The translations under genes and the position numbers were made by a program. The notes under the pieces were generated by a model, which worked only from the letters and a program-made list of their open reading frames with translations, ran no database searches and had not been told where the DNA came from. Shown here in pieces: positions 56,890 through 64,000 of a stretch of 64,000 nt of DNA (position 1 is the first letter of the stretch; each line of letters starts with the position of its first letter). The DNA comes from Bog-756 sp963776225 (GTDB taxonomy: Bacteria; Actinomycetota; Acidimicrobiia; Acidimicrobiales; RAAP-2). The stretch is taken from NCBI GenBank assembly GCA_963776225.1, contig CAVZLL010000003.1:1136867-1200866 (forward strand), given 5' to 3'.

Positions 56890-58147
56890 CCGGGGGGTTG
56901 CGGTGAACCCGCCGACCGCCGAGGACCGTTCCGCGCTCATGCACACCTATCCGGAGCCGCCGGTGACCTTCGTGCGCGGAGACGGCAGCGTGCTCTACGA
57001 CAGCGAGGGCAACGCCTACCTCGACTTCCTCTCCGGTCTGGCCGTGACCTCGCTCGGCCACGCCCATCCCGCGGTCGCCGAAGCCATCGCCGACCAGGCA
57101 CGGACCCTCAACCACGTCTCCAACCTCTTCGGGACGGTGTTGGCGCCCGAGGTGGCGGCCACCCTCGACCGCCTGGTCGGCGGGGGGACCGAACGGGCCG
57201 GGGGACAGGTCTTCTTCGCCAACTCGGGGGCCGAGGCGAACGAGTGCGCGCTCAAGCTCGCGCGTCGGTGGGCCGGTGACGGTCGCTACGCGGTGGTCTC
57301 CACGTGGGATGCGTTCCACGGCCGGACGCTGGCCACCCTGGCGGCCACCGGCCAGGTCGGCAAGCAGGTCGGCTTCGCGCCGATGCCCGACGGCTTCCAC
57401 CATGTCCCCTACGACGACATCGAGGCCATGGACGCCGCCTGCGACCCGGACACGGTGGCGGCAGTCCTGGTGGAGCCGTTGCTCGGCGAGGCAGGCGTGG
57501 TGGTCCCCTCGTCCGACTACCTCGGGGCGATCCGCCAGCTGTGCACCGAGCGAGAGATCCTGCTCATGGTCGACGAGGTCCAGACCGGCCTCGGCCGTAC
57601 CGGGCGATGGTTCGCCTTCCAGCACCTCGGTATCGAGCCCGACGTGGTGACCATGGCCAAGGCGCTCGGCAACGGGATGCCGGTGGGCGCCTGCTGGGCG
57701 CGTGCCGAGGTGGCCGCGGCGTTCGTCCCCGGTGACCACGGGAGCACCTTCGGGGGGCAGCCGCTCGCCCTCTCGGCGGTCCGGGCCACCCTGGCGGTCA
57801 TGGAGCAGGAGGACGTGCCGGCACGCGCCATCCGAGCGGGAGCCCGGTTGCGGGACGGTCTCGAGCGGCTCCCCACCGTCGCCTCGGTGCGCGGCGAGGG
57901 CTTGCTGCTCGCCGCCGTCCTCGACCGCGAGCTCGCGGGTGCGGCCTGTCGTGAGGCGCTCGCCGCAGGTCTGGTGCTCAACGCGCCCCGCCCCGACGTC
58001 CTGCGTTTCGCCCCCTCGTTGCTGGTGTCCGACGACGAGATCGACCGGGCGCTGGGCATCCTCGGTCCCGTCCTCGCCGGTCTGGCGACCGACCTCGGCG
58101 GCGGCGCGGAGACCCAGGGGCACGGTCGGGCCGGGGAGGGTCGGTGA
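56882..58147 (+). CDS. argD: acetylornithine aminotransferase
   Basis: PLP enzyme of class III aminotransferases, 421 aa. The PLP pocket has FFANSGAEANECALKLARR, the Asp in LLMVDEVQTGLGRTG, and the Schiff-base Lys in VTMAKALGNGMPVGA. The first start is ATG 56882 inside argB; GTG 56903 (VNPPTAEDRS) is the alternative. argF, which follows argD in many Actinobacteria, is missing; argR overlaps its end by 4 nt. Confidence 0.96.
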   Translation: MHDRGVAVNPPTAEDRSALMHTYPEPPVTFVRGDGSVLYDSEGNAYLDFLSGLAVTSLGHAHPAVAEAIADQARTLNHVSNLFGTVLAPEVAATLDRLVGGGTERAGGQVFFANSGAEANECALKLARRWAGDGRYAVVSTWDAFHGRTLATLAATGQVGKQVGFAPMPDGFHHVPYDDIEAMDAACDPDTVAAVLVEPLLGEAGVVVPSSDYLGAIRQLCTEREILLMVDEVQTGLGRTGRWFAFQHLGIEPDVVTMAKALGNGMPVGACWARAEVAAAFVPGDHGSTFGGQPLALSAVRATLAVMEQEDVPARAIRAGARLRDGLERLPTVASVRGEGLLLAAVLDRELAGAACREALAAGLVLNAPRPDVLRFAPSLLVSDDEIDRALGILGPVLAGLATDLGGGAETQGHGRAGEGR

Positions 58148-58713
58148 GCAGGGTGACCAAGCACCAGCGCCAGCACCGGATCACCAAGCTCCTCGAGACC
58201 CGGGCCGTCGCCAGCCAGGCCCATCTGGTCGAGCTGCTCGCGGCCGAGGGGGTCGAGGCGACCCAGACCACCGTCTCGCGGGACCTGGAGGAGCTCGGTG
58301 CACTCAAGGTGCGCCTTCCCGGTGGTGACACGGCATACGCACTGCCCGAACTGCCGTCACACCAGGTCGCACCCGAGGACCATCTGCGCCGGGTGCTCGG
58401 GGAGTGGGTGGTGGAGGCGGCCCATTCGGGCAACCTGGTGGTGCTGCGCACACCGCCGGGCTCGGCCCATGTCGTAGGCTCGGCCCTCGACCGCAGCGGA
58501 CTCCCCGGAGTGATCGGCACCGTGGCCGGGGACGACACCGTCCTGGTGGTGGCATCGGAAGCGGTCGGAGGGCGGGCGGTGGCCGTTCGCCTGGCTGCGC
58601 TCTCGGGGACCGGCTCCAGTGGGACGATGGGTCCACCGGAGCGGCGTCCCGCGCCGGGCCGACCAGCGATGACGCAAGACGCAGGAACGACCGAGGCAAG
58701 GGGTGTGCAATGA
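58144..58713 (+). CDS. argR: arginine repressor ArgR
   Basis: Arginine-dependent hexameric repressor, 189 aa. The winged-helix DNA-binding part is ITKLLETRAVASQAHLVELL with TQTTVSRDLEELGALKV as the recognition segment. The C-terminal oligomerisation and arginine-binding domain includes LDRSGLPGVIGTVAGDDTVL. About 30 residues beyond the usual end (GTGSSGTMGPPERRPAPG onward) are Gly/Pro-rich and unlikely to be folded. Its likely target is the double ARG box upstream of argC, so it represses its own operon. Confidence 0.96.
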   Translation: MSRVTKHQRQHRITKLLETRAVASQAHLVELLAAEGVEATQTTVSRDLEELGALKVRLPGGDTAYALPELPSHQVAPEDHLRRVLGEWVVEAAHSGNLVVLRTPPGSAHVVGSALDRSGLPGVIGTVAGDDTVLVVASEAVGGRAVAVRLAALSGTGSSGTMGPPERRPAPGRPAMTQDAGTTEARGVQ

Positions 58714-59945
58714 CCAAACGGGTGGTGCTCGCGTACAGCGGGGGACTGGACACCTCGGTCGCGGTCCGGTGGCTGATCGAACACCAGGGGGTCGAGGTCA
58801 TCGCTGTGGCGGTCGACGTCGGGCAGGGCGCCGGGTCCGTCGGCGAGGACTGGGACGCCATCCGGACCCGCGCCCTCGCCGCCGGCGCGGTCGAAGCCGT
58901 CGTGGTCGACGCCCGGGCCGAGATGGCCGAGGACTTCTGCATGCCGGCGCTCCTGGCGAACGCCCGGTACGAGGGGAAGTACCCGCTCGTCTCCGCGCTC
59001 TCCCGACCGGTCATCGTGCGCCACCTGGTGGCCGAGGCCCGACGGCACGGCGCCGCCGCGGTGGCCCACGGCTGCACGGGCAAGGGCAACGACCAGGTGC
59101 GGTTCGAGGTCGGTACCCGGGCCCTGGCTCCGGACCTCGAGGTCATCGCCCCGGCACGCATGTGGGGTCTCACCCGCGAGGACTCGATCGAGTACGCGGC
59201 CAAGTGGGACATCCCGCTGTCGGTGTCCAAGGAGAAGCTCTACTCGATCGACGAGAACCTGTGGGGGCGTGCCATCGAGTGCGGGGTCATCGAGGACCCC
59301 TGGCAGCGTCCGCCCGAGGACGTCTACACGATGACCGTGCCCACCGCGGCGGAACCGACGGAGGTCACGGTCGGATTCGAGCGGGGCCTGCCGGTCGCGG
59401 TCGACGGCCGCCCGCTGCGACCCGAGCCGCTCATCGCCGAGCTCAACCGGCTGGTCGGGTCGTACGGGTTCGGCCGACTGGACATCGTCGAGAACCGCCG
59501 GGTCGGGATCAAGAGCCGCGAGACCTACGAGTGCCCGGGGGCGCTCGCCCTGCTGCTCGCCCACGCGGATCTCGAGGACCTCACCCTCGAGCGCGATCTC
59601 CATCACGAGAAGCTGCGCCTCGAGCCGCGCTGGTCGGAGCTGGTCTACGACGGCTTCTGGTTCTCCCCGCTCAAACAGGCCCTCGACGCCTTCTTCGCGG
59701 AGTCACAGCGCCACGTGACCGGCGAGGTGCGCCTGCGGCTCGAGGAGGGCCGTTGCTGGGTCGTGGGCCGGCGCAGCCCGGTGAGCCTCTACGACCACGG
59801 GCTGGCCACCTACGACGTCACCGACACCTTCCGCCACCAAGACGCCGAGGGGTTCGTCCGGTTGTGGGGGCTCGGCGTGGCGACCTGGTCTGCGCTCCAG
59901 GAGCACCCTCGGGGCGACGGGTCACCGGACGTGGCCCCGCGATGA
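58710..59945 (+). CDS. argG: argininosuccinate synthase
   Basis: Joins citrulline and aspartate with ATP; 411 aa. The PP-loop is VVLAYSGGLDTSVAVRWL near the N-terminus. Other conserved parts are AHGCTGKGNDQVRFE, IEYAAKWDIPLSVSKEKLYS and SIDENLWGRAIECG. ATG 58710 overlaps the argR stop (ATGA) and the end overlaps argH by 4 nt. Confidence 0.97.
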   Translation: MTKRVVLAYSGGLDTSVAVRWLIEHQGVEVIAVAVDVGQGAGSVGEDWDAIRTRALAAGAVEAVVVDARAEMAEDFCMPALLANARYEGKYPLVSALSRPVIVRHLVAEARRHGAAAVAHGCTGKGNDQVRFEVGTRALAPDLEVIAPARMWGLTREDSIEYAAKWDIPLSVSKEKLYSIDENLWGRAIECGVIEDPWQRPPEDVYTMTVPTAAEPTEVTVGFERGLPVAVDGRPLRPEPLIAELNRLVGSYGFGRLDIVENRRVGIKSRETYECPGALALLLAHADLEDLTLERDLHHEKLRLEPRWSELVYDGFWFSPLKQALDAFFAESQRHVTGEVRLRLEEGRCWVVGRRSPVSLYDHGLATYDVTDTFRHQDAEGFVRLWGLGVATWSALQEHPRGDGSPDVAPR

Positions 59946-61327
59946 CCCTCTGGCACGGCCGCCTCCGCGGCGGCACCGCCGACGTGGTGATGGACTACTC
60001 GGTGAGCATCGACTACGACCGACGTCTTGCCCACGACGACATCACCGGGTCGCGCGCCCATGTGCGCGGGCTCGGCAGGGGCGGCCTCCTGACCGACGAC
60101 GAGGTGGAGACCCTCCTCGGGACGCTCGACGCGATCGAGGGCGAGCTGAAGGCCGGGACGCTCACCTTCTTCCCCGAGGACGAGGACATCCACACGGCGG
60201 TGGAGCGGAGGGTGACCGAGCTGGCCGGCGAGCTCGGGGCGAAGCTGCACACCGGCCGCAGCCGGAACGACCAGATCGCGACCGATCTGCGCCTCTATGC
60301 GAAGCGGGAGCTGCGCGCCCTTGCCACCGAGGTGCTCGGGCTGCAGGAGGTGCTGGTCACGCGGTCGCGCGAGGTCGGTGACACCTATCTGCCCGGCTAC
60401 ACCCACCTGCAGCGGGCCCAGCCGGTCCTGCTCGCACACCACCTGCTCGCCCACGGCTGGGCGCTCGCCCGGGACGTCGACCGGTTGGTGGCGACGGTGA
60501 CCCGGCTCGACGTCTCCCCCCTCGGGGCGGGGGCCCTTGCCGGCTCGTCGCTTCCGCTCGACCCGGACGGGGTGGCCGCCGACCTCGGGTTCGCCGCCCG
60601 GTTCGAGAACTCACTCGACGCGGTCTCGGACCGCGACTTCGTGGCGGAGGCCCTCTTCGACCTCGCCATGCTCGGGGTCCACCTCTCGCGGATCGGTGAG
60701 GAGCTGGTGCTGTGGTCGAGCGGCGAGTTCGGGTTCGCCGTCCTCGACGACGCCTTCGCCACCGGGAGCTCGATGCTGCCGCAGAAGAAGAACCCGGACG
60801 TGGCCGAGCTCGCACGCGGCAAGAGCGGCCGGCTCATCGGGAACCTGACCGGCCTGCTGGTCACCCTCAAGGGCCTCCCCCTCGCGTACAACCGCGACCT
60901 CCAGGAGGACAAGGAGCCGCTGTTCGACTCGGTCGACCAGACCCGGCTGGCACTGGCCGCGCTCTCGGGCCTCCTGGCGACGGTCGGCTTCGACGCGGGG
61001 CGCATGCAGGATGCGGCCGACGAGTCGGCGGTGGCCGCGGTCGACCTCGCCGAGTGGCTGGTGGAGCAGGGCATGCCCTTCCGGCAGGCCCATACCGTCG
61101 TCGGTGGCCTCGTGCACGACTCGATCGAACGCCATGTGCCCCTCGCCGAGCTGGTCGAGGCCCATCCCTCGCTCGGAGCCGACGCGGCCGCGCTGCTCCA
61201 GCCCGGGGTCGCAGTGACCCGGCGCACCACCCCGGGCAGCGCGGGCCCCGCAGCGGTCGGCGTCCAGCTGACCCGCTTCGTCCACCGGCTGGAGGCGGAC
61301 CGCATCAGGGTGGCCGCGCTCGGGTGA
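59942..61327 (+). CDS. argH: argininosuccinate lyase
   Basis: Releases arginine and fumarate; 461 aa of the aspartase/fumarase superfamily. Conserved regions are KLHTGRSRNDQIATDLRLY, YTHLQRAQPVLLAHHLLAH and the signature GSSMLPQKKNPDVAELARG with the catalytic Ser. It is the last gene of the arg operon; the next gene is 142 bp away and no terminator stem with a U tract is seen. Confidence 0.97.
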   Translation: MTLWHGRLRGGTADVVMDYSVSIDYDRRLAHDDITGSRAHVRGLGRGGLLTDDEVETLLGTLDAIEGELKAGTLTFFPEDEDIHTAVERRVTELAGELGAKLHTGRSRNDQIATDLRLYAKRELRALATEVLGLQEVLVTRSREVGDTYLPGYTHLQRAQPVLLAHHLLAHGWALARDVDRLVATVTRLDVSPLGAGALAGSSLPLDPDGVAADLGFAARFENSLDAVSDRDFVAEALFDLAMLGVHLSRIGEELVLWSSGEFGFAVLDDAFATGSSMLPQKKNPDVAELARGKSGRLIGNLTGLLVTLKGLPLAYNRDLQEDKEPLFDSVDQTRLALAALSGLLATVGFDAGRMQDAADESAVAAVDLAEWLVEQGMPFRQAHTVVGGLVHDSIERHVPLAELVEAHPSLGADAAALLQPGVAVTRRTTPGSAGPAAVGVQLTRFVHRLEADRIRVAALG

Positions 61328-61469
61328 CCGGCCACGGGTGTAACGCGGGACGCCCCACCGCGGACCACGCACCCGTGAGGCGATCCCAGCGCTCCCGGCG
61401 GACGGTGGTGGCCGTCGCTACGGCCTGCCGCGGCCACTCCGCCCTGATCCTCGATGGGAGGCTGTCGCG

Positions 61470-63347
61470 GTGATCGTCCTGTTGCTGATCGGGTTCCTCG
61501 GCGGGCTGGTCACGGGGATCTCCCCCTGCATCCTGCCGGTGGTCCCGGTCATCTTCGCCGCCGGCGCGGCGAGCGCCCTCGACGACGGACCGCCGACCGG
61601 GGGCCGGCCGTCCACGCCGCTGCCGGACCGTGCGCCGGTCGGGGCGGGGGCTCGGAGCACGGCCACCGGGGCGGACGGTGTGATCGGGGAGCCTGAGGCC
61701 GTTCCGGCCGGCTCCCCGGTGCCCGGGAGCCGGGTACCGGAGAACGAGGCCCGTCAGCGGCTCTCCGAGCTCCGGCGACGCCGTCGGCCGTTCGCCGTCG
61801 TGGCCGGCCTCGTCCTCAGCTTCTCGGTGGTCACCCTGTTCGGCACCTGGGTGCTGGGTTCCCTCGGACTGCCGTACGACCTCCTCCGCTGGCTCGGGTT
61901 GGCGGTTCTCGGGGTGGTGGGCCTCGGCCTCATGGTCCCCGCCGTCGGCGACCTCCTCGAAGTCCCCTTCGCCCGGCTGACCGCCGGCCGCCCGGTCGTC
62001 GAGGGAGGTGGCTTCGTCCTGGGTCTGAGCCTCGGCCTGGTCTTCGTCCCCTGCGCCGGCCCGGTCCTCGCGGCGATCACGGTGGTGGGGGCCACCCACC
62101 ACGTCGGGTTCTCGGCGATCCTGCTCACCGTGGCCTTCTCCCTCGGGGTGGCCATCCCGCTGCTCGTGTTCGCGCTGCTGGGTCAGCGGCTCGCCGGACG
62201 GATGCAGGTCATCCGGACCCACGCCGCCCAGGTGCGCACGGTCATCGGGGCCGTGCTACTGGTGACCGCGTTGGTCCTCGCGCTCAATCTGACCGACGGA
62301 CTGCAACGGGATGTCCCCGGGTACACCGGCGCCCTCCAGACCCACCTCGAGTCGAACGCCTCGGCCAAGCGGGCCCTGGCCGGGGTCACCGGGCAGACCA
62401 CCGGCGGCGCGCTGGCGGACTGCTCACCGACGAGCCCGGTGCTCCAGCGCTGCGGTCCGGCACCTGCCTTCCTCGGGATCACCCGCTGGCTCGACACGCC
62501 GGGCGGCCGGCCGCTCTCGATCCGGGGGCTGAGAGGCCGGGTGGTCCTGGTCGACTTCTGGACCTACTCGTGCATCAATTGCCAGCGGACCCTGCCCCAC
62601 GTGGAGGCCTGGGACGCGACCTACGCCCGGGACGGACTGACCGTGGTGGGCGTCCACACCCCGGAGTTCGCCTTCGAACACGTCACGTCCAACATCACCG
62701 CGGCGGCCGCCCAGTTGGGGGTGCACTACCCGATCGCCGTGGACAACAACTACGGCACCTGGAACAACTACCAGAACTCGTACTGGCCGGCCGAGTACCT
62801 CGTCGACGCGACCGGAGAGGTGCGTCACGTCGACTTCGGGGAGGGGAGCTACTCCGCCACCGAGACCTTCATCCGCCAGCTGCTCACCGCTGCCGACCCC
62901 AAGGTGGTGCTCCCACCCCGGACCGACGTGGCGGACCTCACCCCCCAGGAGCAGACGACACCCGAGTCCTATCTCGGCTATCAGCACGGGGTGCCCAACC
63001 TGGCCGGGCAGGGAGTGGTGCCCGACGAGATGACCGACTATGCGGTCCAGGCCAGCCTTCCCCAGGACGGATACGCCTACGGGGGCCAGTGGAACATCGG
63101 GAGCGAGGCCTCGACCGCGGGGGCCGGGGCCACCCTCGGCCTGCACTTCCAGGCCCGGGACGTGTACCTCGTACTCGGCGGCTCCGGCACGATCCAGGTG
63201 TCGCTCGACGGCCGGCCGGACCGCACGGTGGTGGTGGCGGGCGAGCCCAAGCTCTACCAGCTGGTCGGGCCGGGCCCGTACCAGGACGCCACGGTCACCC
63301 TGTCCGTGCCGGCCGGCGTCCAGGCCTACGACTTCACCTTCGGGTGA
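61470..63347 (+). CDS. DipZ-type thiol-disulfide redox protein (CcdA + TlpA-like thioredoxin)
   Basis: A 625-aa membrane protein resembling mycobacterial DipZ. Residues 1-275 form the CcdA/DsbD electron-transfer domain with its paired Cys at 20 (ISPCILPVVP) and 195 (FVPCAGPVL). A hydrophilic, Pro/Gly/Arg-rich insertion at about 36-105 separates the first helix from the rest. Residues ~335-490 are an extracytoplasmic TlpA/redoxin domain with the redox motif WTYSCINCQ (Cys368, Cys371). The last ~130 residues are a beta-rich domain ending QAYDFTFG. Role: moving reducing power across the membrane, probably for cytochrome c or other cell-envelope thiols. GGGAGG lies 11 nt before GTG 61470. Confidence 0.92.
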   Translation: MIVLLLIGFLGGLVTGISPCILPVVPVIFAAGAASALDDGPPTGGRPSTPLPDRAPVGAGARSTATGADGVIGEPEAVPAGSPVPGSRVPENEARQRLSELRRRRRPFAVVAGLVLSFSVVTLFGTWVLGSLGLPYDLLRWLGLAVLGVVGLGLMVPAVGDLLEVPFARLTAGRPVVEGGGFVLGLSLGLVFVPCAGPVLAAITVVGATHHVGFSAILLTVAFSLGVAIPLLVFALLGQRLAGRMQVIRTHAAQVRTVIGAVLLVTALVLALNLTDGLQRDVPGYTGALQTHLESNASAKRALAGVTGQTTGGALADCSPTSPVLQRCGPAPAFLGITRWLDTPGGRPLSIRGLRGRVVLVDFWTYSCINCQRTLPHVEAWDATYARDGLTVVGVHTPEFAFEHVTSNITAAAAQLGVHYPIAVDNNYGTWNNYQNSYWPAEYLVDATGEVRHVDFGEGSYSATETFIRQLLTAADPKVVLPPRTDVADLTPQEQTTPESYLGYQHGVPNLAGQGVVPDEMTDYAVQASLPQDGYAYGGQWNIGSEASTAGAGATLGLHFQARDVYLVLGGSGTIQVSLDGRPDRTVVVAGEPKLYQLVGPGPYQDATVTLSVPAGVQAYDFTFG

Positions 63348-63400
63348 CCGACCCCGGTGCCCCCGGGGCTGCACGACACCGCGGACCGGTCTCCGTACCG

Positions 63401-63429
63401 TTGACAGCCCCGCCTGGAGGACGTAGGAC
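63401..63429 (+). promoter_or_regulatory. sigma70-type promoter of the terminal lipoprotein gene
   Basis: TTGACA (63401-63406), a 17-bp spacer and TAGGAC (63424-63429). This is the only perfect -35 box noticed in an intergenic region here. Expected transcript start is about 63436, leaving a ~42-nt leader with GGGGAGGG before ATG 63478. Confidence 0.6.
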
Positions 63430-63477
63430 ACACGGAGCGAGCGGGCGAGATGCGGGATCCCCCGGGGAGGGCGGCCG

Positions 63478-64000
63478 ATGAGCGAGCGTGAACCAGATCG
63501 GGACCTCGGCACGAGGAGCCGGCGAGGAGTGGGGCGGGGTCCCGCCGGCCGCCACGCCCTGGTCGGTGGGGCGGTCGTCGCGATCGCGGTGCTCACCACC
63601 GCCTGCAGCTCGAACAGCGGGTCATCCGGGACGACCACCACCACTACCACGACCACGACCGCCCAGGCGGCGTCGACCTCCTCGTCGACCGCTGCCGGCA
63701 CCTCCGACGTGGTCGGAACGGCTGCCCGGGGCTCCCTCGGGGTGATCCTCGTCGACCACTCGGGGGCGACCCTCTACCGCTACACCCCGGACGGGACCGG
63801 GAAGAGCACCTGCACCGGGGGGTGCGCCGCCGCGTGGCCCCCGGTCACGGTGCCCGCCGGCACGGCCCACGTGGTGGCCGGCAGCGGGATCCCGGCGGGC
63901 GACCTCGGAACCATCACCCGTCCGGACGGCACGACCCAGGTCACCTACAAGGGGATGCCCCTCTACCGGTACGCCGGCGACACCGCGGTCGGCCAGGCGA
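63478..64000 (+). CDS. lipoprotein with secreted Y-x4-D repeats, 3'-truncated
   Basis: The frame is open to the end of the window, so the C-terminus is missing. An Arg-rich n-region and GGAVVAIAVLTTAC predict lipidation at Cys43, followed by a Ser/Gly/Thr-rich linker with a run of about nine Thr. Then comes a PF03640-like repeat (secreted repeat of unknown function): VILVDHSGATLYRYTPDG, then STCTGGCAAAWPPVTVP with two Cys; a second repeat begins with YKGMPLYRYAGD. Probably a cell-surface protein of unknown role. Confidence 0.85.
   Translation, partial: MSEREPDRDLGTRSRRGVGRGPAGRHALVGGAVVAIAVLTTACSSNSGSSGTTTTTTTTTTAQAASTSSSTAAGTSDVVGTAARGSLGVILVDHSGATLYRYTPDGTGKSTCTGGCAAAWPPVTVPAGTAHVVAGSGIPAGDLGTITRPDGTTQVTYKGMPLYRYAGDTAVGQA

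Noticed and set aside
61328..61469. Intrinsic terminator after argH
   Set aside because: No stem followed by a U tract is seen; termination in this genome may be Rho-dependent.
1..64000. tRNA or rRNA genes, insertion sequences, prophage or defence islands
   Set aside because: No tRNA-like sequence (GTTCGA-type T-loop in an intergenic gap), transposase, integrase or defence-family protein was recognised; intergenic gaps are short.

Overview
The window is a continuous piece of a very G+C-rich (about 70% or more by eye) chromosome. The gene content and order point to an Actinomycetota bacterium, most plausibly a deep-branching lineage such as Acidimicrobiia; this taxonomic call is inference. 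The evidence is an actinobacterial-type IHF (mIHF) next to gmk and rpoZ, menaquinone genes, PyrR, PriA without a Walker A motif, DUF3151 and DUF1844 proteins, and several operon orders also known from Mycobacterium (aroC-aroK-aroB-aroQ-pepQ-efp-nusB; pyrR-pyrB-pyrC-carA-carB-pyrF-mihF-gmk-rpoZ-coaBC-metK-priA; fmt-rpe-ribD-ribBA-ribH; infC-rpmI-rplT-tsnR-pheS-pheT-argCJBD-argRGH). No rRNA, tRNA, insertion sequence, prophage or CRISPR array was seen. No stretch without a gene exceeds 300 bases.

Layout. 1-4.3 kb: menaquinone synthesis (menB partial, menA, menH on the minus strand, menD). 4.3-7.1 kb, minus strand: an LCP-family cell-wall ligase and a carotenoid oxygenase. 7.2-11.7 kb: tyrS, DUF3151, a lipoprotein, a flavin reductase and three small or unknown genes. 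11.7-18.8 kb: an NfuA-type Fe-S carrier, a prepilin peptidase, then the shikimate operon running into pepQ, efp and nusB. 18.9-20.4 kb: a DHA2 drug exporter. 20.5-29.7 kb: the de novo pyrimidine operon pyrR-B-C-carA-carB-pyrD-pyrF. 29.8-32.9 kb, minus strand: an unknown gene and 5-oxoprolinase (pxpA plus a pxpB-pxpC fusion). 33.0-41.1 kb: mihF-gmk-rpoZ-coaC/coaB-metK-priA, then def, fmt and rpe. 41.1-45.4 kb: ribD, ribBA, ribH, hisG and a cold-shock-domain protein. 45.3-47.4 kb, minus strand: an MFS transporter and a DUF1844 protein. 47.6-53.7 kb: infC-rpmI-rplT-tsnR-pheS-pheT. 53.8-61.3 kb: arginine operon argC-J-B-D-R-G-H. 61.5-64.0 kb: DipZ-type thiol-redox protein and a truncated lipoprotein.

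The most informative signals lie outside the protein calls. (1) A 5' leader hairpin before pyrR matches the PyrR-binding loop and abuts the ribosome-binding site, implying translational feedback by PyrR. (2) infC has no ATG, GTG or TTG at its N-terminus and appears to start at AUA, 9 nt after a Shine-Dalgarno sequence and just after a perfect 10-bp hairpin. (3) Many operon-leading genes have a TANNNT box 5-8 bases before the start codon, so leaderless mRNAs look common here. (4) Two ARG boxes 20 bp apart cover the argC promoter. (5) coaBC is split into two frames, and rpe lacks a normal start in its frame because of a C6 run, so both may carry real or assembly frameshifts. (6) A C-rich direct repeat and a GC hairpin sit between rpmI and rplT. 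I saw no clearly new defence or mobile system; the novelty here is regulatory.
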